Positions 53,533 through 62,828 of a stretch of DNA of 64,000 nucleotides are shown here, piece after piece (position 1 is the stretch's first letter; the number at the start of each line of letters is the position of its first letter). The stretch comes from Cyclobacteriaceae bacterium. Lineage in GTDB: Bacteria > Bacteroidota > Bacteroidia > Cytophagales > Cyclobacteriaceae. Made by a program: the position numbers and the translations under genes. The DNA lies in the NCBI GenBank assembly GCA_028278225.1, contig JANQEU010000075.1, forward strand, positions 124,001 through 188,000. Reading direction: 5' to 3'. A model generated the notes under the pieces. The model ran no database searches. It was not told the origin of the DNA and was given only the letters and a program-made list of their open reading frames with translations.

Positions 53533-55515
53533 ATGTACAGAAATCTTAGTGATTCGGAAATCTCAATCCTGGAACAACGGGGTTGTTCCGCTGATGATTG
53601 GGGAACGGTCTTGGTGAAAGATAATTTTTCACCTGGGCCCATTTCAAACGCTCACTTTGCCGGAGAAGTTAAACTGGGAGTTTTTAAGGAAAAACTGCTT
53701 GTGGAAAAGGGGATAAGCAAAGCTTCCGGCATTAGGAACAGCCATGTCGAAAACTGTACAATAGGAGACAATGTTCTGATTTCAAACGTTAACAGCCTGG
53801 TCAACTACGACATTGGTGACAATGTCGCTATTGAAAATGTTGGAACGGTTGTAGTGCATGGAGAAACAGCATTCGGAAACGGTACGGAGATAGAAGTTTT
53901 AAATGAAGGTGGAGGACGGGAACTGCCAATTTTCGACAGATTATCGGCGCAGACAGCTTACCTGCTTGTGGTTTACAGGCATGACAAATCATTTATCGAA
54001 AACCTGGAAAAACTTATTAGAAAATACGTTGACAAGAAAAGGTCATCCAGGGGCTCAATTGGTGAAAATGCCCGGATTTTGAATACCGTTTCAGTATGTA
54101 ATGTAGATGTAGGTAGCTATTCGATCGTCTCCGGAGCATCAAACCTGGAGGAGGGAACAATTGTAAGCTGTGCGGAAGATCCGTCAATAATAGGAGAAGA
54201 TGTTATCGCAAAAGATTTCATTATCCAATCTGGCTCGAAGGTGGATGGTGGCGCGGTTATTACTTCAACGTTTATAGGTCAGGGAGCGCAAATAGGAAAA
54301 CAGTATTCGTCTGAAGGCTCAGCTTTTTTTGCGAATTGTGAAGCTTTTCACGGTGAAGCCTGCAGCCTTTTTGCTGGCCCATATACCGTAACACATCATA
54401 AATCAACACTATTAATTGCCGGCATGTTCTCTTTTTATAATGCAGGCAGTGGTACAAATCAAAGCAACCACATGTATAAGCTGGGGCCGCTTCACCAAGG
54501 GATCGTTGAAAGAGGATCAAAAACAGGATCTTTCTCATACATGCTCTGGCCTTGTCATGTAGGTGCTTTTTCGGTGGTTATGGACAAACATGGAGCAAAT
54601 TTTGACACTTCGGAGCTTCCGTTTTCTTACATCAACGCAGAAGACGGGAAAAGTGTGGTCACACCGGCAATGAATTTATTTACGGTTGGGACTGTCCGGG
54701 ATAGTGAAAAATGGCCAAAACGTGATCGCAGGGGAGACCCTGACAAGCTAGACCTGATCAATTTTGATTTTTTCAGCCCTTATATTGTTGAAAAGATCAT
54801 CCGGGGATCAGAGTTACTGTCTGAACTTCACGAATCGACCCCAAAAACAAAAGAGTTTGCCACACATAAAGGGGCCTACATAAACCGGCTGATGTTAAGG
54901 ACCGCCCGAAGATATTATGACCTGGCCATCAATGTTTATTTGGGAGAAAAAGTAGTCAAGAGACTTGAGAAATCAGGTGATTTAACCGGTATGGAAAAAG
55001 TCCGTGAAGTCCTTCAGCCCAAAGCAAAATCCGATGATTCTTCATGGTTGGATCTTTTCGGCCTAATAGTCCCTGACAGCTCGATCTCAACTTTGATGGA
55101 TGATATAAAGTCCGGGAAGATCTCATCCTTGGACGATCTTCGACGGGCGCTCGTCCAATTACACGAAGCGTATGAAGAAGAAGCATATTCCTGGTGTGCG
55201 GACCTGGTTGAGAAAAGGCTGGGAACCAAAGTGGGTGAAATAACCATAGAGGAATTAACAAAGATCATCACCGATTGGAAGGTTAATTCCATTAAACTAA
55301 AGAATATGGTTTTGAAAGATGCCGAAAAAGAATTTGACCAGCTAAGCAGAATAGGATTTGGAATTGGCGGGGATGAAGATACGCAGATCCGTGATTTTGA
55401 GGCAATCCGTGGTACTTATGAGGACAACTCTTTCGTAAAGAGCCTGAAACAGGAAATAGAGGATATGAAGGCAAAAACATTCACAATAGGGGAAGAAACC
55501 CTTGGTGAAATGTGA
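53533..55515 (+). CDS. DUF4954 left-handed beta-helix protein
   Basis: This 660-residue protein has a long stretch (residues about 40-360) of imperfect hexapeptide repeats such as IRNSHVENCTIGDNVLISNVNSLVNYDIGDNVAIENVG and NVDVGSYSIVSGASNLEEGTIVS, which forms a left-handed parallel beta-helix as in acyl- and nucleotidyl-transferases. The rest is helical. It matches the Bacteroidota DUF4954 group, whose function is unknown. It lies 5 bp after NagB and ends the amino-sugar operon. A sugar acyltransferase or nucleotidyltransferase role is possible from the fold, but no active-site residue is recognised. Confidence 0.85.
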   Translation: MYRNLSDSEISILEQRGCSADDWGTVLVKDNFSPGPISNAHFAGEVKLGVFKEKLLVEKGISKASGIRNSHVENCTIGDNVLISNVNSLVNYDIGDNVAIENVGTVVVHGETAFGNGTEIEVLNEGGGRELPIFDRLSAQTAYLLVVYRHDKSFIENLEKLIRKYVDKKRSSRGSIGENARILNTVSVCNVDVGSYSIVSGASNLEEGTIVSCAEDPSIIGEDVIAKDFIIQSGSKVDGGAVITSTFIGQGAQIGKQYSSEGSAFFANCEAFHGEACSLFAGPYTVTHHKSTLLIAGMFSFYNAGSGTNQSNHMYKLGPLHQGIVERGSKTGSFSYMLWPCHVGAFSVVMDKHGANFDTSELPFSYINAEDGKSVVTPAMNLFTVGTVRDSEKWPKRDRRGDPDKLDLINFDFFSPYIVEKIIRGSELLSELHESTPKTKEFATHKGAYINRLMLRTARRYYDLAINVYLGEKVVKRLEKSGDLTGMEKVREVLQPKAKSDDSSWLDLFGLIVPDSSISTLMDDIKSGKISSLDDLRRALVQLHEAYEEEAYSWCADLVEKRLGTKVGEITIEELTKIITDWKVNSIKLKNMVLKDAEKEFDQLSRIGFGIGGDEDTQIRDFEAIRGTYEDNSFVKSLKQEIEDMKAKTFTIGEETLGEM

Positions 55516-55738
55516 TGCTGTTGAAAAGAATATAGAAATGTTTTGATCGGGCCAACGTCGGGTCGATGAAATAACGAAAATTAGGTGCTAAACCCAAACT
55601 ATCCGGGTATGACTTTCTCCCGGGACTTACTGGTTTGTCAGATTTATCAAATGGGTCGTAAGTATAATTAGTAAGCAATTTTTAACTTACAATTAATATG
55701 GTGGGTCATCCATTTGTGGTTCTCATTATTTTTATTTG

Positions 55739-56338
55739 ATGGAATTTGACTTCAGGATGAGCTCAAAAGATTTCAGTGAGATAACGGGAGGGACTTTGAT
55801 TACCCAGTTGAAGAAGGGTAATCGTATGGCTTTTAAAGTCATTTATGACCAATATTGGGATGACCTGTTTCAGGCTGCCTACAACGTACTTAAGGACGAG
55901 AACATAGCCAAGGACGTAATTCAGGAAGTATTCACTGATTTTTGGAATAGAATCCATCACATCGAAATTTCTAATCTTTCAGGATATCTATACAAGGCGG
56001 TCAGGTTTCAGTCGCTGAAACAATTACGAAGAGCAGGGCTTCAGGATATCCATGATTTGAAGTTTCAGGAAGTGCTCGCAGTAAATAATACCCAGGAACA
56101 GCTGGATTTTAATCAACTGGAGGAATCGATTGAGAAATCTCTTGGCGAATTACCGGAGAAATACAAGGAAGTATTTGAAATGAGTCGCTACTACAATATG
56201 AGCAATAAACAAATTGCCGAGAAACTTAATCTTTCAACCAGGACTGTTGAGTGGTACATTCACACCGTACTAAAGCATCTTAGAACATCATTGACGATTT
56301 TGGTATTGGTCGTTCCACATGCAATTAGATTTTTGTAG
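55739..56338 (+). CDS. ECF RNA polymerase sigma factor, Bacteroides expansion type
   Basis: This is a 199-residue sigma-70 family protein of the ECF class. Region 2 is at residues about 20-90 (FKVIYDQYWDDLFQAAYNVLKDENIAKDVIQEVFTDFWNRI), with LYKAVRFQSLKQLRR, and region 4 has NKQIAEKLNLSTRTVEWYIHTVLKHLR, a helix-turn-helix for the -35 element. It is followed by a FecR anti-sigma gene and an STN-type SusC, the standard cell-surface signalling triplet. The in-frame ATG at 55739 is preferred over the TTG three bases upstream; 55757 is also possible. It directs transcription of the second Sus locus. Confidence 0.93.
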   Translation: MEFDFRMSSKDFSEITGGTLITQLKKGNRMAFKVIYDQYWDDLFQAAYNVLKDENIAKDVIQEVFTDFWNRIHHIEISNLSGYLYKAVRFQSLKQLRRAGLQDIHDLKFQEVLAVNNTQEQLDFNQLEESIEKSLGELPEKYKEVFEMSRYYNMSNKQIAEKLNLSTRTVEWYIHTVLKHLRTSLTILVLVVPHAIRFL

Positions 56339-56386
56339 ATATTATGTAAGGATGGAATGAGATTCCTGAATTCCGCTATGCTCCAT

Positions 56387-56421
56387 CAGGAATGACATAA
56401 AAAACATATTCGTCATTCCTG
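56387..56421. repeat. REP-like inverted repeat (CAGGAATGAC/GTCATTCCTG)
   Basis: Two exact 10-bp arms, 56387-56396 and 56412-56421, with a 15-bp spacer. Neighbouring GGAATGAG and ATTCCTGAATTCC just upstream are related. This is similar to interspersed palindromes of many bacterial chromosomes. It probably forms a hairpin in the transcript between sigma and FecR. Confidence 0.6.
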
Positions 56422-56578
56422 TGAATCCTCGACGGACTTGTGTGTTGGAGTGATACAGGGATCTCTTTCCCGGCAATAATGGATTTTTCCCGTATTGAGC
56501 CACTACCATCTGAGATTAGAATTGGTTAATAAGGATGTTTTAAGCGAAATGAGAAAAGATTTTTCTCAACACCCTCTA

Positions 56579-56612
56579 CCTCTAAAGGGGTGAGCTAAAG
56601 TCCCCTTTAGGG
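56579..56612. repeat. inverted repeat CCTCTAAAGGGG/CCCCTTTAGGG
   Basis: Arms CTAAAGGGG and CCCCTTTAG are perfect over 9 bp, continued by CC/GG across a one-base bulge, with an 11-nt spacer (56591-56601). The related CTAAAGTCCCCTTTAG occurs within it. It has no T-run, so it is not a good terminator. Similar G/C-rich palindromes are common in Bacteroidota intergenic DNA. Confidence 0.6.
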
Positions 56613-56721
56613 CTAGATAAAGGCACAAATCATTCATAATGAAAAATCTTTTGCCGGGTGACAGTCAAAAAAATTAAAAATCTTTCCAGTAGTTGTGGCT
56701 TCCTGTGGTACTTAAGTACAA

Positions 56722-57699
56722 ATGGGAACAATGATCAACTCGCAACTTAGAGAATTGCTGGAAAAATACGAGCAGGGAACCTGTTCTTCAGAAGAAGAGG
56801 AGATACTTCACAGTTTTTTTGATTCCTTTCAAAATAGCAATGATGCCTGGAGGGAAATAGGAATAGGCAAAAAAGAAGAAATACACAGTCAGATATTTGA
56901 TCGGATCGAGCAGAAAACTTACGAGAAGGAGAGAAAGTATCAAGCTCAGAGAAGTATAATCTGGAAAGTAGCGGCTTCAATTGTATTTGTAATTGGAGTT
57001 GGACTCAGCGCCGGATTATATTATACCAAGCCGGCAGACGAACCGATCCCCTACATTACCAGGACGGCTCTCGCCGGTCAAAAGGCGGTATTCAGGCTAC
57101 CGGATGGGTCAACTGTTCATATGAATTCGGGGAGTAGCATTAGTTATCCTGAAAGCTTCGGTGTGCTACGTGAAGTGATGCTGGAAGGGGAAGCATTTTT
57201 TGAAGTTGAGGAAAATCCGGATAAGGCATTTATAGTAAAATCGGATGCAGTTCAAACAACTGTTTTGGGCACTTCATTCAATATAAGTGCTTACCCTGAG
57301 GAAGATAACATAAAAGTGACAGTTGCAACCGGAAGAGTGAGCGTTACCTCAACGGACATGAGCTATGAATTACAACCGGGCGATCAGGCCACATATTTCA
57401 AAGTGGATGAAGCTATGACATTTACTGAAGTCAATATTTACCCTTACCTGGCCTGGAAAGATGGTATTCTCTATTTTGATGGAAATACCATTTCTGAAGT
57501 GGTCGAGGAATTAGAGAGATGGTACGGGGTTTCCATTGAATTTGAAGATGATCAACAATCGCATTGTGATCTGAAACTCACATTTGAGGATTTGAGTCTG
57601 GAACAAGTTCTGGACCAACTCGAAATCGTGACAGGAATTACCTATCAATTTAGAGATGATAGTAATGTGGAAATCATTGGTATTGGATGTATTAACTAA
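56722..57699 (+). CDS. FecR family anti-sigma factor
   Basis: This is a 325-residue protein. The N-terminal cytoplasmic sigma-binding part (residues about 1-80) is followed by a single membrane helix (ASIVFVIGVGLSAGLYYTK) and a periplasmic FecR domain (TALAGQKAVFRLPDGSTVHMNSGSSISYPESF, VREVMLEGEAFFEVEENPDKAF, TVLGTSFNISAYPE), then DUF4974-like sequence (ELERWYGVSIEFEDD). It holds the ECF sigma at the membrane and releases it on a signal from the STN domain of SusC. It sits 383 bp after the sigma gene and 161 bp before SusC. Confidence 0.94.
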   Translation: MGTMINSQLRELLEKYEQGTCSSEEEEILHSFFDSFQNSNDAWREIGIGKKEEIHSQIFDRIEQKTYEKERKYQAQRSIIWKVAASIVFVIGVGLSAGLYYTKPADEPIPYITRTALAGQKAVFRLPDGSTVHMNSGSSISYPESFGVLREVMLEGEAFFEVEENPDKAFIVKSDAVQTTVLGTSFNISAYPEEDNIKVTVATGRVSVTSTDMSYELQPGDQATYFKVDEAMTFTEVNIYPYLAWKDGILYFDGNTISEVVEELERWYGVSIEFEDDQQSHCDLKLTFEDLSLEQVLDQLEIVTGITYQFRDDSNVEIIGIGCIN

Positions 57700-57764
57700 C
57701 GGAATAATGCCTATGTAGGAAGAATTAGGATTCAGAGATACTGTACTTACAAGGTAAGGAAAGT

Positions 57765-57800
57765 AAAACCCGGTCCTGCGCTAACAGAAATCCGGGTTTA
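57765..57800 (+). terminator. hairpin between FecR and SusC
   Basis: AAACCCGG (near 57767) pairs with CCGGGTTT (near 57792), an 8-bp stem with loop TCCTGCGCTAACAGAAAT, followed by AAATGG without a long T-run. It could terminate or attenuate read-through from the regulators into the SusC gene, or stabilise the mRNA. Confidence 0.4.
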
Positions 57801-57860
57801 AATGGTCATAATATCATTCCGGAACGCGATCCGGATTTACTACTATAACAAAACAAAATT

Positions 57861-60800
57861 ATGAAATCATCATTACTAAACCTATTGATGTTCACATCGA
57901 AAAAGGCATTTCAAATATTTCTGATTCAGGTAATAGCCATGCAATTTCTGCTGGCCAATGAATCAAACAGCCAAAACTTAAAAGATATCAGGCTGGGTTT
58001 TGAAATCAAAGATGCGAACCTTGAAGAGGTGTTCACAAAGCTTGAAAGTGTAACTCAATTCAAATTTGGGTATGACCGCAATATTTTGAAATCAAAGGTC
58101 AGTTTCACTTTCAATGAAAGAAATACAAACGTAGAAGATATTCTACTGGAGATTGCCGAAAAAGCAAGTCTCAGATTCAAAAGGATCAACGACCAGATCC
58201 TGGTACTGAAGGATGATCAGGAAAACGATGGAGGACCAAAAATTGAAGTGGTTCAAGACAAAACAGTCACAGGTAAGGTTACAGATTCGGAAAGCGGGGA
58301 ACCCATTATTGGCGCGACGATTCTGGTCAAGGGTACAACGATCGGTACTGTAAGTGATATTGAGGGACAGTTCCAGCTGTCGATTCCTGCTGATGCGGAA
58401 ACCCTCGTTGTTTCCTTTGTTGGCTATAAAACACAAGAGCTATCAGTTCTGGATCAGTCAACTTTTGAGGTTCAGATGGCAGTAGATGCCGAACAACTGG
58501 AGGAAGTAATTGTCTATGGTTATGGTACTGCAACTAAAGAAAAGTTCAACGGGGCTGTTTCTAAAGTAGAAAGTAAGCAATTGAATTCTTATTCGACTGC
58601 CAATTTTGAACAGTCGTTGGTGGGTAACATCCCCGGAATTCAAATTATGCAAAATACGAAAAACCCGGGAGAGAGTTCAGTTGTCCAAATAAGAGGGATT
58701 AGCACACTTACGGCAGGGACAGATCCTTTACTCGTGGTTGATGGGGTTCCTTTAACAGAGGGATCTTCTCTCAGTTCAATAAATACAAGGGATATCGAAT
58801 CTGTAAACGTGTTGAAAGATGCGGCTTCCTCAGCAATCTATGGTTCCAGAGCCTCTAACGGAGTTATTTTGATAACAACAAAAAAAGGAACAAAAGGGAA
58901 ACCGGTAGTGACGTATGACGGATATTTTGGAGTGAACGCTAAGATCGATGATTTTGAACTCGTTGATGCTTACGATGCAGCCATATTCCACTATGAAGCA
59001 AGAAATAATGGGTATGTCTCCAAGGATCCGGAAAACAGGAGTGTGAATGATGACAATGCTACGCGGTTATCAAACGGAGCTGGTAAACGAGAATTGATCC
59101 CAACATATTTACAGGATTACCTGGATAAAAGACCTGGGTTAACAAATACAGATTGGGAAGATGAGGTTTACAGAAAAGCAAAACAACAAAGCCATTACAT
59201 CAATATCAGAGGTGGGTCAGAAAATACGGATTATTCAGTTTCTTTAGGCTATTACAATCAGGAAAATACAGTAATCCATTCTGATTATGAGAGGTATTCT
59301 GTTGCTGCTAATGTTAATACAAAATTATCTGATTATGTAAAGTACGGTCTAAATATAAACACGGCATTCGCCAATACTAATCTAACGGATACCAGGGCAT
59401 GGGCTGATCTTCCTCCTGATCCCGGATTCGCGTTTACTTTGATGGATCCTTATTATCCGGTACATAACGCTAATGGATCTTTAGCGATAGCCGTCCAGTT
59501 GGATGACCACAATCAAAACTGGGACGGACCAATTGCTGAAAATGTTGTTGCCCATGCAGCTTTTACTAAAAACTTCCAGAGTGAATTCAGAACCTTTGGT
59601 AGTACTTATTTTGAAATTCAACCAATTGAAGGACTGAAGTTTAAAAGTTCATTAGGAGGTGATTACAGAACTACATTCAGGGATTATTTTTCTCCATCAT
59701 TCCTTGGAAGGTACAGAAGACCGGTGGCAAGCAATCCTGCATCAGCTTTCCAGTCCGATGCCAAGGCTGAAAACTTTCTGAATGAAAATATCCTGACCTA
59801 TTTCCATGGGCTGGGTGATCACGGATTCAACGTACTTATTGGTCAGAGTTTTCAAAAGGAGACAACCTACTTTACCCAGGTGGACGGGACAGACTTTGTT
59901 GATGACAATCTGGACAATATATCAGGAGCAAGCAACTTTTCGGTTGACAACCAAAGGAGTGTTTGGTCTCTTTCTTCACTGTTTAGCAGACTTGAATACG
60001 ACTATTCTGGTAAATATTTCATATCGGCGGCAGTTAGAAGAGACGGATCTTCAAGATTTGGCTCGGCTTCGAGATTTGCCACATTTTCGGCCTTTTCCGG
60101 GGGATGGGCTGTCAGTGAAGAAAACTTCTTTCCAAAAAATGACTTACTAAATTATGCCAAGCTAAGGATCACCTGGGGTCAGAGTGGTAACAATCAGATT
60201 GGGGATTTCAGCTCTCAATCTTTATTAGAGCCCGACAATTATACCATAGATGGCCAACTTGTGGGAGGTACGGCCATTTCCACTGCACCCAATGATCGAT
60301 TGTCCTGGGAAACCAGTACGTCTACCAACTATGGTTTCGATTTCGGATTATTTGAAAGTAAGATTTTACTTACAGCCGAGTACTATGTTGCTGTGACAGA
60401 AGATTTATTACTCAATGTTCCAGTTCCTCAGCAAACCGGATATTCCACGTCGTTGCAAAACGTGGGCGAACTGGAAAATAAGGGTTTCGAATTAAGCGTG
60501 AGGGGGAATAACTTCAATTTCGGTGATTTGAAAATTGGTTTTAACGCAAACCTGGCAACCAACAAGAATGAAGTGCTCGCATTAGGTAAAGGCCAGAACC
60601 AAATTATCGCTGGTTTTAACGGGATTGATTTCCTGACAAAAGTTGGTGAACCTATCGCTCAGTTTTATGCCTACGAAATCATTGGAGTTTTCAAATCACA
60701 GGCAGAAATAGACGCAGCGACCAGTAGTGGAGTTATTCCATTAGCAGGAACGATGGTTGGAGACTATATTGTAAGGGATGCGAATGGGGATGGAGAAATT

Positions 60801-61352
60801 ACGCCCGATGACAGGATCACTTTGGGAGACTATAATCCTGAGTTAACCTATGGAATTGGATTTAACCTTGATTATAAAGGATTTGATCTATTAGTTCAAT
60901 TTGATGGGATCAATGGACGTAAACTCTATGATCGTATGTTGCGAAATGCAGAAGCCGGTGAGGGCTTTGTGATACCATCACAATACTATTTCGACAACTA
61001 CTGGCATCCCACCAGAAATCCAAATGGGTTTTTTGCAGCCCCAAATTTTGGAAATTTCTCCTCTGCGAGAAGACCTACAAGAGCTTCTAGTTTGTCAGTT
61101 CTTGATGCCGATTATTTTCGTCTGAGAAGTTTACAAATTGGATACACTTTGCCAGATGACTTAGTGGAAAAAGTAGGGATGACCAAAGCCCGGGTTTATT
61201 TCACGGGAAATAATCTTTTCCATAGCACCAATAACTACCGTGGATTAAGCTCAGAAGCAATTCGTGAGGGAAATATCCTCACCAGGGGTGTAAACTATAC
61301 GGGAACTCCAACCTCGAGGTTTATTGCGTTGGGTATTACTGCTAACTTTTAA
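57861..61352 (+). CDS. SusC-family TonB-linked outer membrane protein with STN domain
   Basis: This 1163-residue protein has a signal peptide (MKSSLLNLLMFTSKKAFQIFLIQVIAMQFLLANES-type start), then an STN (secretin/TonB N-terminal) domain at residues about 45-120 (FEIKDANLEEVFTKLESVTQFKFGYDRN, DQILVLK). A CarboxypepD_reg domain follows (VTGKVTDSESGEPIIGATILVKGTTIGTVSDIEGQF), then a plug (ILKDAAS SAIYGSRASNGVILITTKKG pattern) and barrel ending LGITANF. The STN domain contacts FecR to control the upstream sigma factor, in contrast to the SusC at 36757. It imports its ligand with TonB energy. SusD follows 11 bp later. Confidence 0.95.
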   Translation: MKSSLLNLLMFTSKKAFQIFLIQVIAMQFLLANESNSQNLKDIRLGFEIKDANLEEVFTKLESVTQFKFGYDRNILKSKVSFTFNERNTNVEDILLEIAEKASLRFKRINDQILVLKDDQENDGGPKIEVVQDKTVTGKVTDSESGEPIIGATILVKGTTIGTVSDIEGQFQLSIPADAETLVVSFVGYKTQELSVLDQSTFEVQMAVDAEQLEEVIVYGYGTATKEKFNGAVSKVESKQLNSYSTANFEQSLVGNIPGIQIMQNTKNPGESSVVQIRGISTLTAGTDPLLVVDGVPLTEGSSLSSINTRDIESVNVLKDAASSAIYGSRASNGVILITTKKGTKGKPVVTYDGYFGVNAKIDDFELVDAYDAAIFHYEARNNGYVSKDPENRSVNDDNATRLSNGAGKRELIPTYLQDYLDKRPGLTNTDWEDEVYRKAKQQSHYINIRGGSENTDYSVSLGYYNQENTVIHSDYERYSVAANVNTKLSDYVKYGLNINTAFANTNLTDTRAWADLPPDPGFAFTLMDPYYPVHNANGSLAIAVQLDDHNQNWDGPIAENVVAHAAFTKNFQSEFRTFGSTYFEIQPIEGLKFKSSLGGDYRTTFRDYFSPSFLGRYRRPVASNPASAFQSDAKAENFLNENILTYFHGLGDHGFNVLIGQSFQKETTYFTQVDGTDFVDDNLDNISGASNFSVDNQRSVWSLSSLFSRLEYDYSGKYFISAAVRRDGSSRFGSASRFATFSAFSGGWAVSEENFFPKNDLLNYAKLRITWGQSGNNQIGDFSSQSLLEPDNYTIDGQLVGGTAISTAPNDRLSWETSTSTNYGFDFGLFESKILLTAEYYVAVTEDLLLNVPVPQQTGYSTSLQNVGELENKGFELSVRGNNFNFGDLKIGFNANLATNKNEVLALGKGQNQIIAGFNGIDFLTKVGEPIAQFYAYEIIGVFKSQAEIDAATSSGVIPLAGTMVGDYIVRDANGDGEITPDDRITLGDYNPELTYGIGFNLDYKGFDLLVQFDGINGRKLYDRMLRNAEAGEGFVIPSQYYFDNYWHPTRNPNGFFAAPNFGNFSSARRPTRASSLSVLDADYFRLRSLQIGYTLPDDLVEKVGMTKARVYFTGNNLFHSTNNYRGLSSEAIREGNILTRGVNYTGTPTSRFIALGITANF

Positions 61353-61363
61353 ATTCTGATGAA

Positions 61364-62773
61364 ATGAAACGAATTAATGTATATATATGTGCCATATTGT
61401 TTGTTACGCTGTTCCAATTTTCATGTGAAAGTGAATTGGAGTTAACACCGTTGACTGAAAAGGGAGCCAGTAACTTTTTCAGTAGTGAAATCGAAATTGA
61501 AAGTGCAATTTTCGGGGTTTATGCTCAGCTTCAAAGCAATGGCCTTTATGGACTGGACTTGATTGCAGCCGGTGAAGTGAGTGGAGAAGATTCCTTTGAG
61601 GAAATAGCTGCCAATGATGGCGGCAGGTTTGGCCAACTGGATGATTTTTCCACAATTCCCGGTAATGATCTGGTAGGTGATATTTGGAGGGAGAGCTACG
61701 TTGCAATACAACGTACCAACGTGATACTTAATAGAATCGATGGGATTGAATTCGATAGTGAATCTACGAAATCTCAGCGCATTGGGGAAATGAAGTTTGT
61801 GCGTGCTCTTCTATACTTCAATCTTGTACGTCTGTATGGCGATGTTCCGCTGGTCACTTCGGAGACCAAGGATCCGTCTGAAGCCTTTGGTCAGGGAAGA
61901 ACTCCTGTTGCGGAGGTTTATTTACAAATAAAAACTGATTTAACCGATGCGATTGCGGATTTACCTGTTAGCAAAGAATCAGGACGTCCCGCTAAAGGAG
62001 CAGCTCAGGCGCTTCTTGGGAATGTTCATTTGACTTTGGGAGAATATTCAAGTGCTGTTTCACAATACCAGGCAGTGATAAATTCCGGTGAATATCAGTT
62101 GATAGCTGATGTCCAGAACATTTTTGGTACTGCTAATGAAGGGAACACCGAGGTTGTTTTTGAAGTTCAGTTCACCACTGGTTTGGACGGGAATTCTGAG
62201 GGAAGCCCTACTTTCTCACAGTTTCGACCATCCGGAACTACAGGTAATGCTAAAGGTCATAATCTGCCAACATCAGATTTTGTCGGGATGTATGACCCAT
62301 CGGATGCAAGGCTGTCAGCTTATGTGGGCCAACTCCCGGCGAATATCAATTATTTCTCATTAAAGTATGAGGAAACAAGTAATCCGGATGATGGAGGGAG
62401 TGACTACATGGTCATACGATACTCGGATGTCATATTGAAATATGCTGAAGCCCTGAACGAAGACAATCAGGTGACAGGAGCTATTACTCAGCTTAATAGT
62501 ATTCGTAATCGGGCAGGGTTGACAAATACAACCGCCACGACACAATCGGAAGTGAGAGATGCTGTTAAATTGGAAAGGCGATTGGAGTTGATTAGTGAAG
62601 GTCACAGATGGTTTGATTTGAAACGGTATGGGACGGCAATTACTGTTATGAATGACTTTTTCACAAATAAGGGCATTAACGTGACTATTGATGACCATGA
62701 TCTCATTTTACCTGTTCCACAATCTCAGCTGGATACGGATCCGGGAGTGATTGTTCAAAATCCTGGATACTAA
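61364..62773 (+). CDS. SusD/RagB-family lipoprotein
   Basis: This 469-residue lipoprotein has a signal ending QFSCESELELTPLTEKGASNFFSSEIE, with a SusD core (GEMKFVRALLYFNLVRLYGDVPLV, KGAAQALLGNVHLTLGEYSSAVSQYQAVI) and the C-terminal KLERRLELISEGHRWFDLKRYG plus LILPVPQSQLDTDPG. It is the surface lid and binder for the SusC above. It has a shorter core than the first SusD (535 residues). It is followed by a hairpin and then two glycerophosphodiesterases. Substrate cannot be assigned from the binder itself. Confidence 0.95.
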   Translation: MKRINVYICAILFVTLFQFSCESELELTPLTEKGASNFFSSEIEIESAIFGVYAQLQSNGLYGLDLIAAGEVSGEDSFEEIAANDGGRFGQLDDFSTIPGNDLVGDIWRESYVAIQRTNVILNRIDGIEFDSESTKSQRIGEMKFVRALLYFNLVRLYGDVPLVTSETKDPSEAFGQGRTPVAEVYLQIKTDLTDAIADLPVSKESGRPAKGAAQALLGNVHLTLGEYSSAVSQYQAVINSGEYQLIADVQNIFGTANEGNTEVVFEVQFTTGLDGNSEGSPTFSQFRPSGTTGNAKGHNLPTSDFVGMYDPSDARLSAYVGQLPANINYFSLKYEETSNPDDGGSDYMVIRYSDVILKYAEALNEDNQVTGAITQLNSIRNRAGLTNTTATTQSEVRDAVKLERRLELISEGHRWFDLKRYGTAITVMNDFFTNKGINVTIDDHDLILPVPQSQLDTDPGVIVQNPGY

Positions 62774-62781
62774 TTTTTTAA

Positions 62782-62816
62782 TAAAAGGGGGCGGGAATCT
62801 CTGTCCCCTACTTTTC
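62782..62816 (+). terminator. hairpin between SusD and GDPD
   Basis: AAAAGGGG pairs with CCCCTACTTTT across GCGGGAATCTCTGT (near 62782-62815), with one bulged base and Ts in the 3' arm. It lies 10 bp after the susD stop and 13 bp before the GDPD start. It may lower expression of the downstream genes relative to SusC/SusD. Confidence 0.4.
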
Positions 62817-62828
62817 TCCATAAAAGAC

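Larger units (their letters stand above)
56339..56721. other. 383-bp intergenic region with palindromes
   Basis: Two REP-like inverted repeats (56387-56421 and 56579-56612, described separately) occupy part of the space between the sigma and anti-sigma genes. The rest has no reading frame of note. Such a long gap inside a sigma/anti-sigma pair is unusual, as these genes are normally adjacent, and suggests later insertion of repeats. Confidence 0.65.

Noticed and set aside
56387-56612. CRISPR array
   Set aside because: Repeats are inverted, not direct, differ from each other and show no regular spacers. No cas gene is in the window.
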